This document shows positions 32,424 to 40,973 of a DNA stretch of 64,000 bases, one piece after another; positions within the stretch are counted from its first letter, which is position 1; the number at the start of each line of letters is the position of its first letter. The notes under the pieces are model-generated. The model ran no database searches, was not told where the DNA came from, and worked only from the letters and a program-made list of their open reading frames with translations. The translations under genes and the position numbers were made by a program. This DNA is from Nonomuraea jiangxiensis (lineage in GTDB: Bacteria > Actinomycetota > Actinomycetes > Streptosporangiales > Streptosporangiaceae), in NCBI RefSeq assembly GCF_900099965.1, contig NZ_FNDJ01000004.1:556537-620536 (forward strand). Reading direction: 5' to 3'.

Positions 32424-32429
32424 GTACGA
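32424..32429 (+). promoter_or_regulatory. -10 element for a leaderless histidine kinase mRNA
   Basis: TACGAT lies exactly 6 bases before the kinase ATG at 32437 and no ribosome site precedes that ATG. This fits the actinobacterial TANNNT leaderless promoter. The second kinase gene in the window has the same arrangement. Confidence 0.5.
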
Positions 32430-32436
32430 TCGCGGC

Positions 32437-33774
32437 ATGGATCTGCGAGCGGTGCCGGGACAACTGTCCGCCTGGTTATCACGCCGGCCGGCCTGGTTCT
32501 CGGACGTGCTGCTGGCGGTGTTCGTCACGGTGATTCAGGTGCAGAGCGTCGCGGACTACGCGGCCGTTCTCCCCGAGCCGGCCGCCAGGCCGGTCACGGA
32601 CTTCGGGAGCGCGGGCTACGTCCTGCTGGTCGTGAGCGGCGTGGCCGTCGTCGCCCGCCGCCGGTGGCCTGTCACGGTGCTCGCGATCACGGCGGTGGCG
32701 AGCCTGGTCTATTTCGCTCTCGACTACCCGCAACGGCTCTCCTGCCTGGCGCTCTTCATCGCCATGTACACCGTCGCCGCCTACGGTGACGGGCGCCGCT
32801 CGCTGCTCGTCGCCGGCATGGGCACCACGGTGCTCTCCATCGGGTGGATGATCCCGGCGATGGACGTCGAGCCGAGCGTGGGCCTCGGGTGGGTGTTCCT
32901 GCGGATCGGCGCGACGGCGATCAGCGCGACGCTCGGCGAGTCCGTCCGCTCCCGCCGGGTCATCGCGGCCGACGCGCTGGAGCGGGCCGAACTGGCGGAA
33001 CGTTCCCGCGAGGAGGAGGCCAGGGCACGGGTCGGCGCCGAACGGCTGCGGATCGCCCGCGAGGTCCACGACACCGTCGCGCATGCCATCGCCATCATCA
33101 ACGTGCAGTCCGGTGTCACCGCGCACGTGCTCGACAAGCGACCGGAGCAGGCGCGCGAGGCACTGCGTACCATCGAGCAGACCAGCTCGCGGGCACTGCG
33201 CGAGATGCGCGCCATCCTCGGCGTCCTGCGCGACGGCGACGAGCGCGAACCCTACCCCGGGCTCGACCAGATCCACGAGCTCACAGGAAAGGCCCGCGAC
33301 GCCGGGCTCGACATCGCCATCGAGCAGGCGTCGCCGGTGACGCCGCTGCCGAGCGCCGTGGGCAGCGCCGCCTACCGCATCGTGCAGGAGTCGATCACCA
33401 ATGTCATCCGGCACGTCGGCCCGACCCGGGTGACGGTGGTGCTCGAACCGGGCGACGACGCCCTGCGGATCCGGGTGATCGACGAGGGCCGCCGCGCCCC
33501 TTCGCCCGCTCCCGCCGACCGCGCCCCTTCGCCCGCTCCCGCAGGCCGTGCCCCTTCGCCCGCTCCCGCGGGCCGCGCCCTCTCGCCTGCTCTCGCAGGC
33601 GGTGCCTTCTTGTCCGCTCCCGCAGGCGGCTCCCCGACGAGCGGCCGCGGGATAGCCGGCATGCGCGAACGCTGCCAGCTGCTCGGCGGCGAGCTCGACG
33701 CGAAGACCCGTCCCGGTGGCGGGTTCGAGGTCACCGCCCGCCTGCCGCTCGTCCCGCTCGGGTCGCACCTGTGA
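32437..33774 (+). CDS. Sensor histidine kinase (NarL-partner type) with tandem-repeat insertion
   Basis: 445 aa. N-terminal membrane domain with about five helices to residue 165, then a linker helix (ADALERAELAERSREEEAR). The HisKA_3 box is RIAREVHDTVAHAIAIINVQSG, with the phospho-acceptor His in EVHDT. The ATPase domain has AYRIVQESITNVIRHV (N box) and RVIDEGRR, then a tandem insertion of five 9-residue units (residues 354-398, APSPAPAGR type), then SGRGIAGMRERCQLLGG (G box). The insertion lies in the ATP-lid region. It probably phosphorylates the regulator at 33771, whose GTG overlaps the stop here. The signal is unknown. Confidence 0.9.
   Translation: MDLRAVPGQLSAWLSRRPAWFSDVLLAVFVTVIQVQSVADYAAVLPEPAARPVTDFGSAGYVLLVVSGVAVVARRRWPVTVLAITAVASLVYFALDYPQRLSCLALFIAMYTVAAYGDGRRSLLVAGMGTTVLSIGWMIPAMDVEPSVGLGWVFLRIGATAISATLGESVRSRRVIAADALERAELAERSREEEARARVGAERLRIAREVHDTVAHAIAIINVQSGVTAHVLDKRPEQAREALRTIEQTSSRALREMRAILGVLRDGDEREPYPGLDQIHELTGKARDAGLDIAIEQASPVTPLPSAVGSAAYRIVQESITNVIRHVGPTRVTVVLEPGDDALRIRVIDEGRRAPSPAPADRAPSPAPAGRAPSPAPAGRALSPALAGGAFLSAPAGGSPTSGRGIAGMRERCQLLGGELDAKTRPGGGFEVTARLPLVPLGSHL
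33496..33630 (+). repeat. 27-bp tandem repeat, five copies, inside the kinase gene
   Basis: Five in-frame 27-bp units beginning GCCCCTTCGCCCGCTCCCGC; the first three are nearly identical and the last two drift. Each codes a Pro/Ala-rich 9-mer. The unit length keeps the reading frame, so copy number could change without killing the gene. Confidence 0.9.
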
Positions 33775-34448
33775 GCCCCGAGCCGCCGATCAAGGTGGTC
33801 CTCGCCGACGACGAACGTCTGGTCCGGTCCGGCTTCAAGGTCCTGCTCGACCTGGAGGACGACATCGCGGTGGTCGGCGAGGCCACCAACGGTGCGGAAG
33901 CCGTCGAACTGGCCCGGGCCACCCGCCCCGACGTCGTCCTCATGGACATCCGCATGCCCCGGCTGGACGGGATCCGCGCCACCCGCCAGATCGCCGAGAC
34001 CGCCGGGCTGGAGCAGGTCAAGGTTCTCATCCTCACCACCTACGACACCGACGAGAACGTCTTCGAGGCCCTGCAGGCGGGCGCGAGCGGGTTCCTGCTC
34101 AAGGACGCCGGCCCCGCCGAGCTGCTGCACGCCATCCGGGTGATCGCCGCCGGTGACGCGCTGCTCGCGCCCCGGATCACCCGCCGCCTCATCAGCCAGT
34201 TCACCGCGCAGCGCAGGGCCGCCAGGTCCGGCCAGGACCGGCTCGCGGTGCTGACCGAGCGCGAGCGCGAAGTGCTCGCCCTGGTGGGGCAGGGGATGAG
34301 CAACGAGGAGATCGGTGCCGCGCTGTTCCTCAGCCCGGCCACGGCACGCACGCATGTCAGCCGCACGATGGGGAAACTGCGCGCGCGCGACCGCGCGCAA
34401 CTGGTCGTGATCGCCTACCAGACCGGGCTGAGCGACGTCACGCCGTAG
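33771..34448 (+). CDS. NarL/FixJ-type response regulator
   Basis: 225 aa from a GTG that overlaps the kinase stop (GTGA). Receiver domain IKVVLADDERLVRSGFKVLL with phospho-acceptor Asp in DVVLMDIRMP, and later LTTYDTDENV and LLKDAGPAELL. The LuxR-type DNA-binding domain ends the protein: LTEREREVLALVGQGMSNEEIGAALFLSPATARTHVSRTMGKL. Partner of the kinase just upstream. Targets unknown; the P450 and SRPBCC genes follow, but no shared operator was found. Confidence 0.93.
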   Translation: MSPEPPIKVVLADDERLVRSGFKVLLDLEDDIAVVGEATNGAEAVELARATRPDVVLMDIRMPRLDGIRATRQIAETAGLEQVKVLILTTYDTDENVFEALQAGASGFLLKDAGPAELLHAIRVIAAGDALLAPRITRRLISQFTAQRRAARSGQDRLAVLTEREREVLALVGQGMSNEEIGAALFLSPATARTHVSRTMGKLRARDRAQLVVIAYQTGLSDVTP

Positions 34449-34555
34449 CGGGGACCGGCACGCCTCCGGCGGGGATTGTCCGATAACCGGGCGTCCTGAG
34501 CGGCCCGGCTACGGCAGGGCGTTAGTCCGGCCGGCATGCGGGCAGCGGCAAGGTC

Positions 34556-35227
34556 ATGAGTACGATCGACTACTCCCTGGATGTCCGTGTCCCGATCAGT
34601 GTCGCCTACAACCAGTGGACGCAGTTCGAGACGTTCCCCGAATTCATGGAAGGGGTGGAATCAGTCAGGCAGCTCACCGACACCCGCGCCGCCTGGCTGG
34701 CCGAGATCGCCGGAGTCAAGCGCGAGTTCGAGACCGAGATCACCGACCAGCACCCCGACGAGCGCGTCGCCTGGCGCACGCTCGACAAGCCGCGCCACGC
34801 CGGAGCCGTCACCTTCCACCCCCTCGACGACGGCACCACCCGGGTCACGCTCCAGATGGAGTACGACCCCGAGGGATTCGTCGAGACCGCGGGCGATTGG
34901 CTGCAACTGGTCCGCATGCGCGTGGAGGGCGACATGCGGCGCTTCAAGGAGTTCATCGAGTCGCGCGGCGGCGAGACCGGCGCCTGGCGCGGTGACGTCC
35001 CCCGCCAGGACGCGCCCGGCACCCACGCCCAGCCCGGTCCGCGTCCGACCGGCACCACCGCCCAGCCCCACACCCGTCCGCCCGGCGGCGACACACCGCC
35101 TCTACCGGGCACCGGTTACCCGCAATCGCCCGCGCCCGGCGGCGAGGCTCCGCCCGTGCCGGGCACCGGCTACCCGCAACGCCGCGCGCCCGGTGCCCAG
35201 CCGCGGCCGGGGACGTTCGGTCAGTAG
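34556..35227 (+). CDS. SRPBCC (cyclase/dehydrase) protein with Pro/Gly-rich tail
   Basis: 223 aa. Residues 1-145 are a coenzyme Q-binding/polyketide-cyclase-like domain: YSLDVRVPISVAYNQWTQFETFPEFMEGVESV, VAWRTLDKPRHAGAVTFHPLDDGTTRVTLQMEYDPEGF, RVEGDMRRFKEFIE. Residues 150-223 are disordered, with two PGTGYPQ repeats in a Pro/Gly/Arg context. This type of general stress-linked SRPBCC protein is common in actinomycetes. Its end overlaps the P450 end by 7 bp (convergent). Confidence 0.85.
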   Translation: MSTIDYSLDVRVPISVAYNQWTQFETFPEFMEGVESVRQLTDTRAAWLAEIAGVKREFETEITDQHPDERVAWRTLDKPRHAGAVTFHPLDDGTTRVTLQMEYDPEGFVETAGDWLQLVRMRVEGDMRRFKEFIESRGGETGAWRGDVPRQDAPGTHAQPGPRPTGTTAQPHTRPPGGDTPPLPGTGYPQSPAPGGEAPPVPGTGYPQRRAPGAQPRPGTFGQ

Positions 35228-36420
35228 GTCACGGGCAGGCTGACCAGGCCGCGGGCGCGGATGGTCGGCCGCCAGGCCAGCTCCTCGCGGGGGACGCCGA
35301 GCGCGAGGCCCGGCAGGCGCCGCAGCAGCGTGCCCAGGGCGACCCCCGCTTCGAGCCGGGCCAGGGGCGCGCCGAGGCAGTGGTGGATGCCGTGCCCGAA
35401 CGCGAGATGGGCGACCTCCGCGCGGCTCAGGTCGAGGCGGTGCGGGTCGGCGAAGCGGCGCGGGTCGCGGCCGGCCGAGGCGAGGGAGAGCAGCACCGTC
35501 TCGCCCGCCGGAATGGCCGTCCCGCCGATCTCCACGTCCTCCACCGGGAAACGGCGGATGGCCAGCGCGGCGGGCCCGTCGAAGCGGACCAGCTCCTCGA
35601 CCGCGGCGGGCAGGCGGCTCGGGTCCGCGCGCAGCGCCCGCAACTGTTCCGGGTGCTCCAGCAGGGCGAGCGTGGCGTTGCCGATGAGGTGCACGGTGTT
35701 CTCGTATCCGGCGAAGAGGATGAGGAACACCAGCGAGGTCAGCTCGTCCTCGCTCAGCCGGTCGCCGCCGTCACGCGCGGCGATCAGGCCGGAGATCAGG
35801 TCGTCCGCCGGATGGGCGCGCTTGCGGGCGATGAGCCGGCCGACGAAGCGCACCATCTCGCCGATCGCCTGCTTCATGCCCTCCGGCCGCGCGGGGTCGG
35901 GGGTGATGAGGGCGTCGCTCCAGGCCCGGAAGTCGGCCCGGTCGCCCGGGGGAATGCCGAGCAGCTCGCAGATGACGCTGATCGGCAGGGGAGCGGCGTA
36001 GGAGGAGATCAGGTCGGCTCGCCCCAGCGGCTCGATGGCGTCGAGCAACTCGTCGGCGATCCGCTGCACAGGACCCCGTAACTCCTCCGTCCGCCGGGCG
36101 GTGAACGCCTTGGTGACCAGGCGGCGCAGCCGGGTGTGGTCGGGCGGGTCCATGTTGAGCAGGTTCGCGTCCAGCGCCGGGGGGAGGGCGAACCCGCGGT
36201 AGTTCCCGGCGCCGGAGTTCCGCTTGTCCAGCGACAACCGCGGGTCGGCCAGCAGCCGGCGGACGTCGTCGTGCCGGGTGACCAGCCAGGCGGGCGAGCC
36301 GTCGGGACCCGGGATCCGATGTACGGGTCCGGCGCCCCGCAGCCGGTCGTAGGCGGCGTGCGGATCGGTGAGGAGCAGGGCCGGGTCGAGGGGAGGGCCG
36401 TCGGAAGCCGCGGATCGCAT
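35221..36420 (-). CDS. Cytochrome P450
   Basis: 399 aa, the usual bacterial length. I-helix FAGYENTVHL (oxygen-activating Thr present; Asn before it), K-helix ExxR in VEELVRFD, and the haem loop FGHGIHHCLGAPLAR with the axial Cys. N-terminal part has the PDHTRLRRLVTKAFT C-helix. It fits the CYP107-like bacterial group that hydroxylates macrolides, fatty acids and other small substrates. No ferredoxin gene lies nearby. It stands alone and leftward. Whether it serves the beta-tyrosine cluster 15 kb away is unknown. Confidence 0.92.
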   Translation of the reverse strand: MRSAASDGPPLDPALLLTDPHAAYDRLRGAGPVHRIPGPDGSPAWLVTRHDDVRRLLADPRLSLDKRNSGAGNYRGFALPPALDANLLNMDPPDHTRLRRLVTKAFTARRTEELRGPVQRIADELLDAIEPLGRADLISSYAAPLPISVICELLGIPPGDRADFRAWSDALITPDPARPEGMKQAIGEMVRFVGRLIARKRAHPADDLISGLIAARDGGDRLSEDELTSLVFLILFAGYENTVHLIGNATLALLEHPEQLRALRADPSRLPAAVEELVRFDGPAALAIRRFPVEDVEIGGTAIPAGETVLLSLASAGRDPRRFADPHRLDLSRAEVAHLAFGHGIHHCLGAPLARLEAGVALGTLLRRLPGLALGVPREELAWRPTIRARGLVSLPVTY

Positions 36421-36516
36421 GGGCAGAAACCCTACCCCGACGGGCGAAACAGCGACTACGAGCCACCGACCGGCAGGACGTGACCTTCCGCGTCACCCCG
36501 TGACCTGGAAGCGCGG

Positions 36517-36560
36517 GCGGCCGCCCGGCGGGAGCGGTCGTGCTCCCACCGGGCGGCCGC
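36517..36560. terminator. 19-bp hairpin after the GH29-like gene
   Basis: The arms 36517-36535 and 36542-36560 (core CGGCCGCCCGGCGGGAGC) pair with a single mismatch around a 6-base loop, 25 bp past the stop of the leftward GH29-like gene. There is no clear T run. Confidence 0.65.
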
Positions 36561-36585
36561 CGGTTCGCTCTTGCGCGCGGCGGGG

Positions 36586-39549
36586 TTACCCGGCCAGGGA
36601 GATGCGGTCGAGGTCGGGGGCGGAGTCGTCGTCGTTGCCGATGACGATCGTGTTGCCGCCCGCGTTCAGGGAGACGGTCACCGCCTGCGTGTACACGGTG
36701 CTGTTGCCCACGCCGCTGACCGGCACCTCGATCGGGGTCCCGCCGTTGACGGTGACGAAGTACGACCGGTCGCCGTTGACGGTGAAGTCGATGTACAGCT
36801 GGTAGTCGCCGGCCCGGTCCACCACGACGTCGTCGAAGCGGACGGACGCGTCGGCGGAGCCGCCGATGTTGCGCACCTTCTGGTCACCGGAGCAGGCCGA
36901 GCAGCTCGTGACACCGGCGCTGCCGAGGTCGTTCAGCGAGCTCTCCGCCTCCCGCATGAAGACGCGGTCCGCGGGACGGACCTGGACGGGCACCGCCTTC
37001 GACACGCTGTGCGGCAGGCCGACCGTCCGGAAGTCCGCCTTGACCGGCACCTGCACGGGACCCTGCTGGCCGCCGGCCGGTCCCGTGACCGTCCAGGTGC
37101 CCTCGATCGACTGGCCGAGCCGCAGGTTGGCGGCGGTCACCGGGGCGCCTTCGAGGGTCCAGCCCGCCGGCACCACGGGCGCCAGCCGGACGTCGTCGAC
37201 CGTGTCCTCGTCCAGGCGGAGCTTGGCGGAGATCTCGACGGACTGCTGCCCGGGGCCGACCCAGACCACGCCGGCCGGGGCCACGGTCATCGTGGTCCTC
37301 GGCACGTACGACGCCGGCGGCATCGGCCCCACCACGATCCGGTCCAGGCCGGGGCCCTGCCCGTCGTCGCTGAACACCTTGATCGTGTTCGCTCCGGCGG
37401 CCAGCGGCACGGCGATCGACGCGTCCAGGGGAACGTCCACGCCGGTGGCGGCGACGCTCTCCTTGATCGGCGCGTCACCGTTGACGCTCACCGAGAAGGA
37501 GCCGGCCTCGGCCGCGGTGTAGTCCAGTTCGAGCTGGTACGTCCCCGCCGCGGCGGCCTGGACCCCACGGTAGGTGACGGCGTTGCCGCCGCCGCCCAGC
37601 CCGGTGATCTGCTTGCCACCGGAACAGGCGTCGCAAACGGTGACCCGGGCCTTGCCGTCGCGGTCGTTGGCCCCGGCCTCCGCCTCCAGCGGCATGCCGT
37701 CGGCGTCGCGGACCGGGTAGTCCGTCGCCACCCGGATCTCGTCGATCCTGAGCTGCTTGTAGAACGGCTTGGCCTGGGCGCCGCTCCAGGTGTCCAGCAC
37801 TTCGAGCTTCAGGTAGCGCGCGTCCTGCTTGCCGAGGTCGATGAACTGCACGCCGCGGGCGCTGCGCATCGCAGCCGTACGCACGGGTTCGCCCCAGTTC
37901 CGGCCGTCGTTGCTGGCGTGGACCCGGTAGTTCATGATCCGGGCGGAGTCCTCGGCCCGCCCGAACGACTCGCGGGCGTGGGTGGGCGACCACTCACGCT
38001 GGTTGACCGCGAGGTAGGCCACCTTGCGGCGCTTGCCGAGGTCCAGCGTCACCGACACCGGCTGGTCGCCGTCGCTGTCCCAGTAGGTGGTGTAGTCGCC
38101 GTCCACGACGTTCGAGGCGGGGAAGCCCTCCTTCGCGGCCGAGGCCGTGGCCCGCATCGCGGAGGACGGGAGGAAGTGCTGCTGCCCGGAGGTGCGGACC
38201 TGGAAGACGGTGTCGTAGGTGTCCCAGTTGGTCACGCCGAGGATGGACAGGTAGCCGCCGGACTGGGTGAACCTCAGGGGCGCGCCGGTCCGGACGTCGG
38301 TGACCTGCGTCACCCGGTAGCCGTTGTCCCGCAGCCGGACCAGGTCCTGGCTCTTGGGCCTGGTCAGCACGTGCACGTACTGGGTCCTGGCCGCGTCGGC
38401 GACGGTGATGACGCCGTGGGCGCCGTCGTTCCAGAAGCCCGGCTGCATGCCGCCGTACATGTAGCCGCCGCCCTCGGTGCCCGAGATGGAGGACCAGATC
38501 GGCGGCAGCCAGGTGTCCATGAAGTCGTTGAACTTCTCCTGGCTCGGCGGGAACCTGCCGTTCACCATCGCGGTCTCGGCCATCAGCGACTTGATCGACG
38601 AGCCGGCGTTGGCGATGTACCGGCCGACGTTCAGGGGGACGTCGACCGCGTTGTCCTTGCCGTCGTACCACCACTGGCCGCTGGTCGGCAGCTTGTAGTC
38701 GGCCTCGGTGAGGCGCGGCATCGGCGTGTAGGTGGCCGCCGGGTAGTCGTAGGCCGGGGTCATGCCGGTCTTCTGCTCGTTGCTGACCGTGTCCATGATC
38801 GGCGTGTCCTCGTTGTTGTTGCTCAACAACCAGGTCGGCCGCTGCTCACGGATCTGCTCGTACAGGTGGTTGCGCTCCCAGTACGCGTTGTCGTTGTCGA
38901 TCCAGAAGCCGGACAGGTCGGGATAGTTGTCCATGACCTCGTGGAACAGGTCGTAGCTGTACATGCCGAAGCCGTCGCGGGTGGTGAGGTTCACCTGCCG
39001 GCCCTTGTAGGCGGAGTAGGCGGCGGAGTCGAGGGTCTCGACGCCGGCCTCGTTGTGCCACTGCGGGTCGTCGGTCATGTAGAGCAGGACGTGCACGCCC
39101 TTGGCCTTGCCGGCGTTGATGAGCTCGCCGAGGAAGTCACGCTTCGTCGAGCAGCTGCCGGGGATCTCCGACGGCCAGGGCCGGGCGTAGCCGAGCCGGC
39201 TGTGGAACGTCGTGAGCACGACGTAGGAGGCGCGCAGCTTCCTCGCCTCGTCGATCCAGTAGTCGGGGGTCCAGCCGCCGTCGGTCACGTCGCGCTCCCA
39301 GGCGGCGCAGTCGGTGTGACGGGGAGCGGTGAACATGCCCCAGTGCAGGAACAGGCCGGCCGTGGACTCACGCATCCACTGCTGGCGCGGGTGCTCGACC
39401 TCGGCGCCGGCGGGCACCGCGCCGAACAGCGCCGCCACGAGGGAGAGGGCCAGGGCGAGGGCGATCCCGGCCAGGCGCCGGGATCGGGACGCCGCCCGGG
39501 GCGACCACCGGCGTCCGGGGCCGCTTCGGGCGGATGGGGGGAGGTTCAT
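36586..39549 (-). CDS. Secreted GH29-like glycosidase (alpha-L-fucosidase family) with carbohydrate-binding modules
   Basis: 987 aa from the ATG at 39549 (GAGAAAG 9 bases upstream). Sec signal to about residue 48 (AGIALALALSLVAALFGAVPAGA). Catalytic TIM barrel: GLFLHWGMFTAP, RKLRASYVVLTTFH, YSYDLFHEVMDNYPDLSGFWIDNDNAY, where the Asp of FWID is the likely GH29 nucleophile. Then an F5/8-type module (about 445-605, FPASNVVDGDYTTYWDSDG), a CBM35-like module (about 620-745), an NPCBM-associated strand domain and a second CBM35-like module to the end. Both CBM35-like modules carry a CxxCSG motif. Likely removes fucose or a related sugar from glycans outside the cell. The neighbours are a ROK regulator and a sugar ABC operon. 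Confidence 0.7.
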   Translation of the reverse strand: MNLPPSARSGPGRRWSPRAASRSRRLAGIALALALSLVAALFGAVPAGAEVEHPRQQWMRESTAGLFLHWGMFTAPRHTDCAAWERDVTDGGWTPDYWIDEARKLRASYVVLTTFHSRLGYARPWPSEIPGSCSTKRDFLGELINAGKAKGVHVLLYMTDDPQWHNEAGVETLDSAAYSAYKGRQVNLTTRDGFGMYSYDLFHEVMDNYPDLSGFWIDNDNAYWERNHLYEQIREQRPTWLLSNNNEDTPIMDTVSNEQKTGMTPAYDYPAATYTPMPRLTEADYKLPTSGQWWYDGKDNAVDVPLNVGRYIANAGSSIKSLMAETAMVNGRFPPSQEKFNDFMDTWLPPIWSSISGTEGGGYMYGGMQPGFWNDGAHGVITVADAARTQYVHVLTRPKSQDLVRLRDNGYRVTQVTDVRTGAPLRFTQSGGYLSILGVTNWDTYDTVFQVRTSGQQHFLPSSAMRATASAAKEGFPASNVVDGDYTTYWDSDGDQPVSVTLDLGKRRKVAYLAVNQREWSPTHARESFGRAEDSARIMNYRVHASNDGRNWGEPVRTAAMRSARGVQFIDLGKQDARYLKLEVLDTWSGAQAKPFYKQLRIDEIRVATDYPVRDADGMPLEAEAGANDRDGKARVTVCDACSGGKQITGLGGGGNAVTYRGVQAAAAGTYQLELDYTAAEAGSFSVSVNGDAPIKESVAATGVDVPLDASIAVPLAAGANTIKVFSDDGQGPGLDRIVVGPMPPASYVPRTTMTVAPAGVVWVGPGQQSVEISAKLRLDEDTVDDVRLAPVVPAGWTLEGAPVTAANLRLGQSIEGTWTVTGPAGGQQGPVQVPVKADFRTVGLPHSVSKAVPVQVRPADRVFMREAESSLNDLGSAGVTSCSACSGDQKVRNIGGSADASVRFDDVVVDRAGDYQLYIDFTVNGDRSYFVTVNGGTPIEVPVSGVGNSTVYTQAVTVSLNAGGNTIVIGNDDDSAPDLDRISLAG

Positions 39550-39585
39550 GACCATCGGCTTTCTCGTTGGAACGATCGGGCGAAT

Positions 39586-39600
39586 AATGCAAACAGCATT
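39586..39600. promoter_or_regulatory. Palindrome upstream of the GH29-like gene
   Basis: AATGC-AAACA-GCATT, a perfect 5-bp inverted repeat with 5-bp spacer, 37 bp before the GH29-like start. It sits in an AT-rich patch between that gene and the ROK gene end, and is a possible repressor site. Confidence 0.4.
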
Positions 39601-39642
39601 GCCTAATCGGAATCCCGATGATCCACCGGCGGCGGCCGACGG

Positions 39643-40854
39643 TCAAGACCTCGGATCAATACCGGGTACTTCGAGCAACGAGTTCAGGACCGTGTCGAGG
39701 GCCAGCCGGGCGGCGCCGACGGCCACCGAGTCGGCGCCCATCGTGGAGATGACCACCTCGATCGGGAACAGGGTGAACTTGTCCAGCTCGCGGCGGAACG
39801 GCTCGGCGATGATCGCCCCGCCGCGTGACATGCCGCCGCCGAGCACGACGATCTCCGGGTCCACCGCCAGCGCGAGCACGGCGGCGCCGCGCGCGAGGAC
39901 CTCGGCGAACTCGATCAGCACCGCGAGGCTCTCCGGGTCCTGCCGGGCCGCGGAGGCGATGACCAGCTCGCCCTCGCGCCCCGCCGCCGAGGCGCTGCCC
40001 GCCGCGAGCTCGGCGCCGCGGGCGTGCAGCCGGGCCACCGCGGACTCCCAGCCGAGCATGGGCAGGGTCCCGATCTCGCCGGCCGCGCCGTGCCTGCCCT
40101 GGTGCACCTGGCCGTTGAGCAGGACCCCGGCGCCGGCCCGGTGGCCCGCGAACATGTAGACGATGTCCCGGTGGTCCTGGGCGGCGCCCTTCCACTGCTC
40201 GGCCAGCGCGGCGAGCTTGACGTCGTTGGCCACCGCCACCGGCAGCCCGAGGCCGGCCTCCAGCGTGGCGGCGACGTCCACCTTGGTGAACCCGGGCAGG
40301 GAGTAGGGCGTCAGCCCCGATCCGGCCTGGCTGACGGCCACGTCGAACACGCCCTCCGGCGCCCGCAGCGTACCGGTCACGCCGCAGGCCGCGCCGGTGA
40401 TCTCGGCGGGGTCGAGACCCGCGACGCGCCAGCACTCCCGCGCGGTCTCCACCGCGGCCCGCAGCCGTTCGGGCGCGTCCAGCTCCGGATCCAGCTCCCG
40501 CCGGTGGGAGGCGAGCGGGTTGCCGCGCAGGTCGGTCACCACGGCCAGCGTCTTGTGCGCGCCGATGTCGATCCCGCTGACGTAGCCGGACTCGGCGCGG
40601 AAGCGGAAATAGCGGGCCGGGCGCCCCGCCCCCCTCGCCTGCCGCGGCGGCGCGGTCTCCTCCACCCGGCCGTCATCGAGGAGTTCGGCGAGCAGATCCT
40701 CCGCGGTCGGCCGTGACACGCCGATGACCGCCCGCAGTTCCCGCAGGGTGAGGGCGGGGGACTTGATGAACGCGCCGAGGGCGGCGGCGATGTTCAGGCG
40801 TCGGAGCAACGACGAGTCTCCGAGCCGGGCGGCTGCTTCTCTGTCTTGACTCAT
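39643..40854 (-). CDS. ROK-family transcriptional regulator
   Basis: 403 aa. N-terminal winged helix (residues 15-75: LRRLNIAAALGAFIKSPALTLRELRAVIGVSRPTAEDLLAELL) and a ROK sugar-kinase-like domain with SGIDIGAHKTLAVVTDLRG, VANDVKLAALAEQ, and GEIGTLPML. The usual kinase zinc site CxCGxxGC is not seen, as in regulator-only members. It is divergent from the sugar ABC operon over 119 bp and precedes the GH29-like gene. It probably controls both in response to a sugar. Confidence 0.9.
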   Translation of the reverse strand: MSQDREAAARLGDSSLLRRLNIAAALGAFIKSPALTLRELRAVIGVSRPTAEDLLAELLDDGRVEETAPPRQARGAGRPARYFRFRAESGYVSGIDIGAHKTLAVVTDLRGNPLASHRRELDPELDAPERLRAAVETARECWRVAGLDPAEITGAACGVTGTLRAPEGVFDVAVSQAGSGLTPYSLPGFTKVDVAATLEAGLGLPVAVANDVKLAALAEQWKGAAQDHRDIVYMFAGHRAGAGVLLNGQVHQGRHGAAGEIGTLPMLGWESAVARLHARGAELAAGSASAAGREGELVIASAARQDPESLAVLIEFAEVLARGAAVLALAVDPEIVVLGGGMSRGGAIIAEPFRRELDKFTLFPIEVVISTMGADSVAVGAARLALDTVLNSLLEVPGIDPRS

Positions 40855-40973
40855 CCGATCAGGGATCCTTATGCTCGCGGCGACAATAACGCTAACCTAT
40901 CTGCATATTACAGTTCGCGATCAACGACGCTGGAACCCTGCCGCTCGGCGACAGCAGGACCGAAGGGACACTC

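Noticed and set aside
29904..32528. 874-aa version of the multicopper oxidase
   Set aside because: The first 223 residues overlap the 4-TM gene in another frame and the divergent kinase gene; the ATGA-coupled start at 31859 fits.
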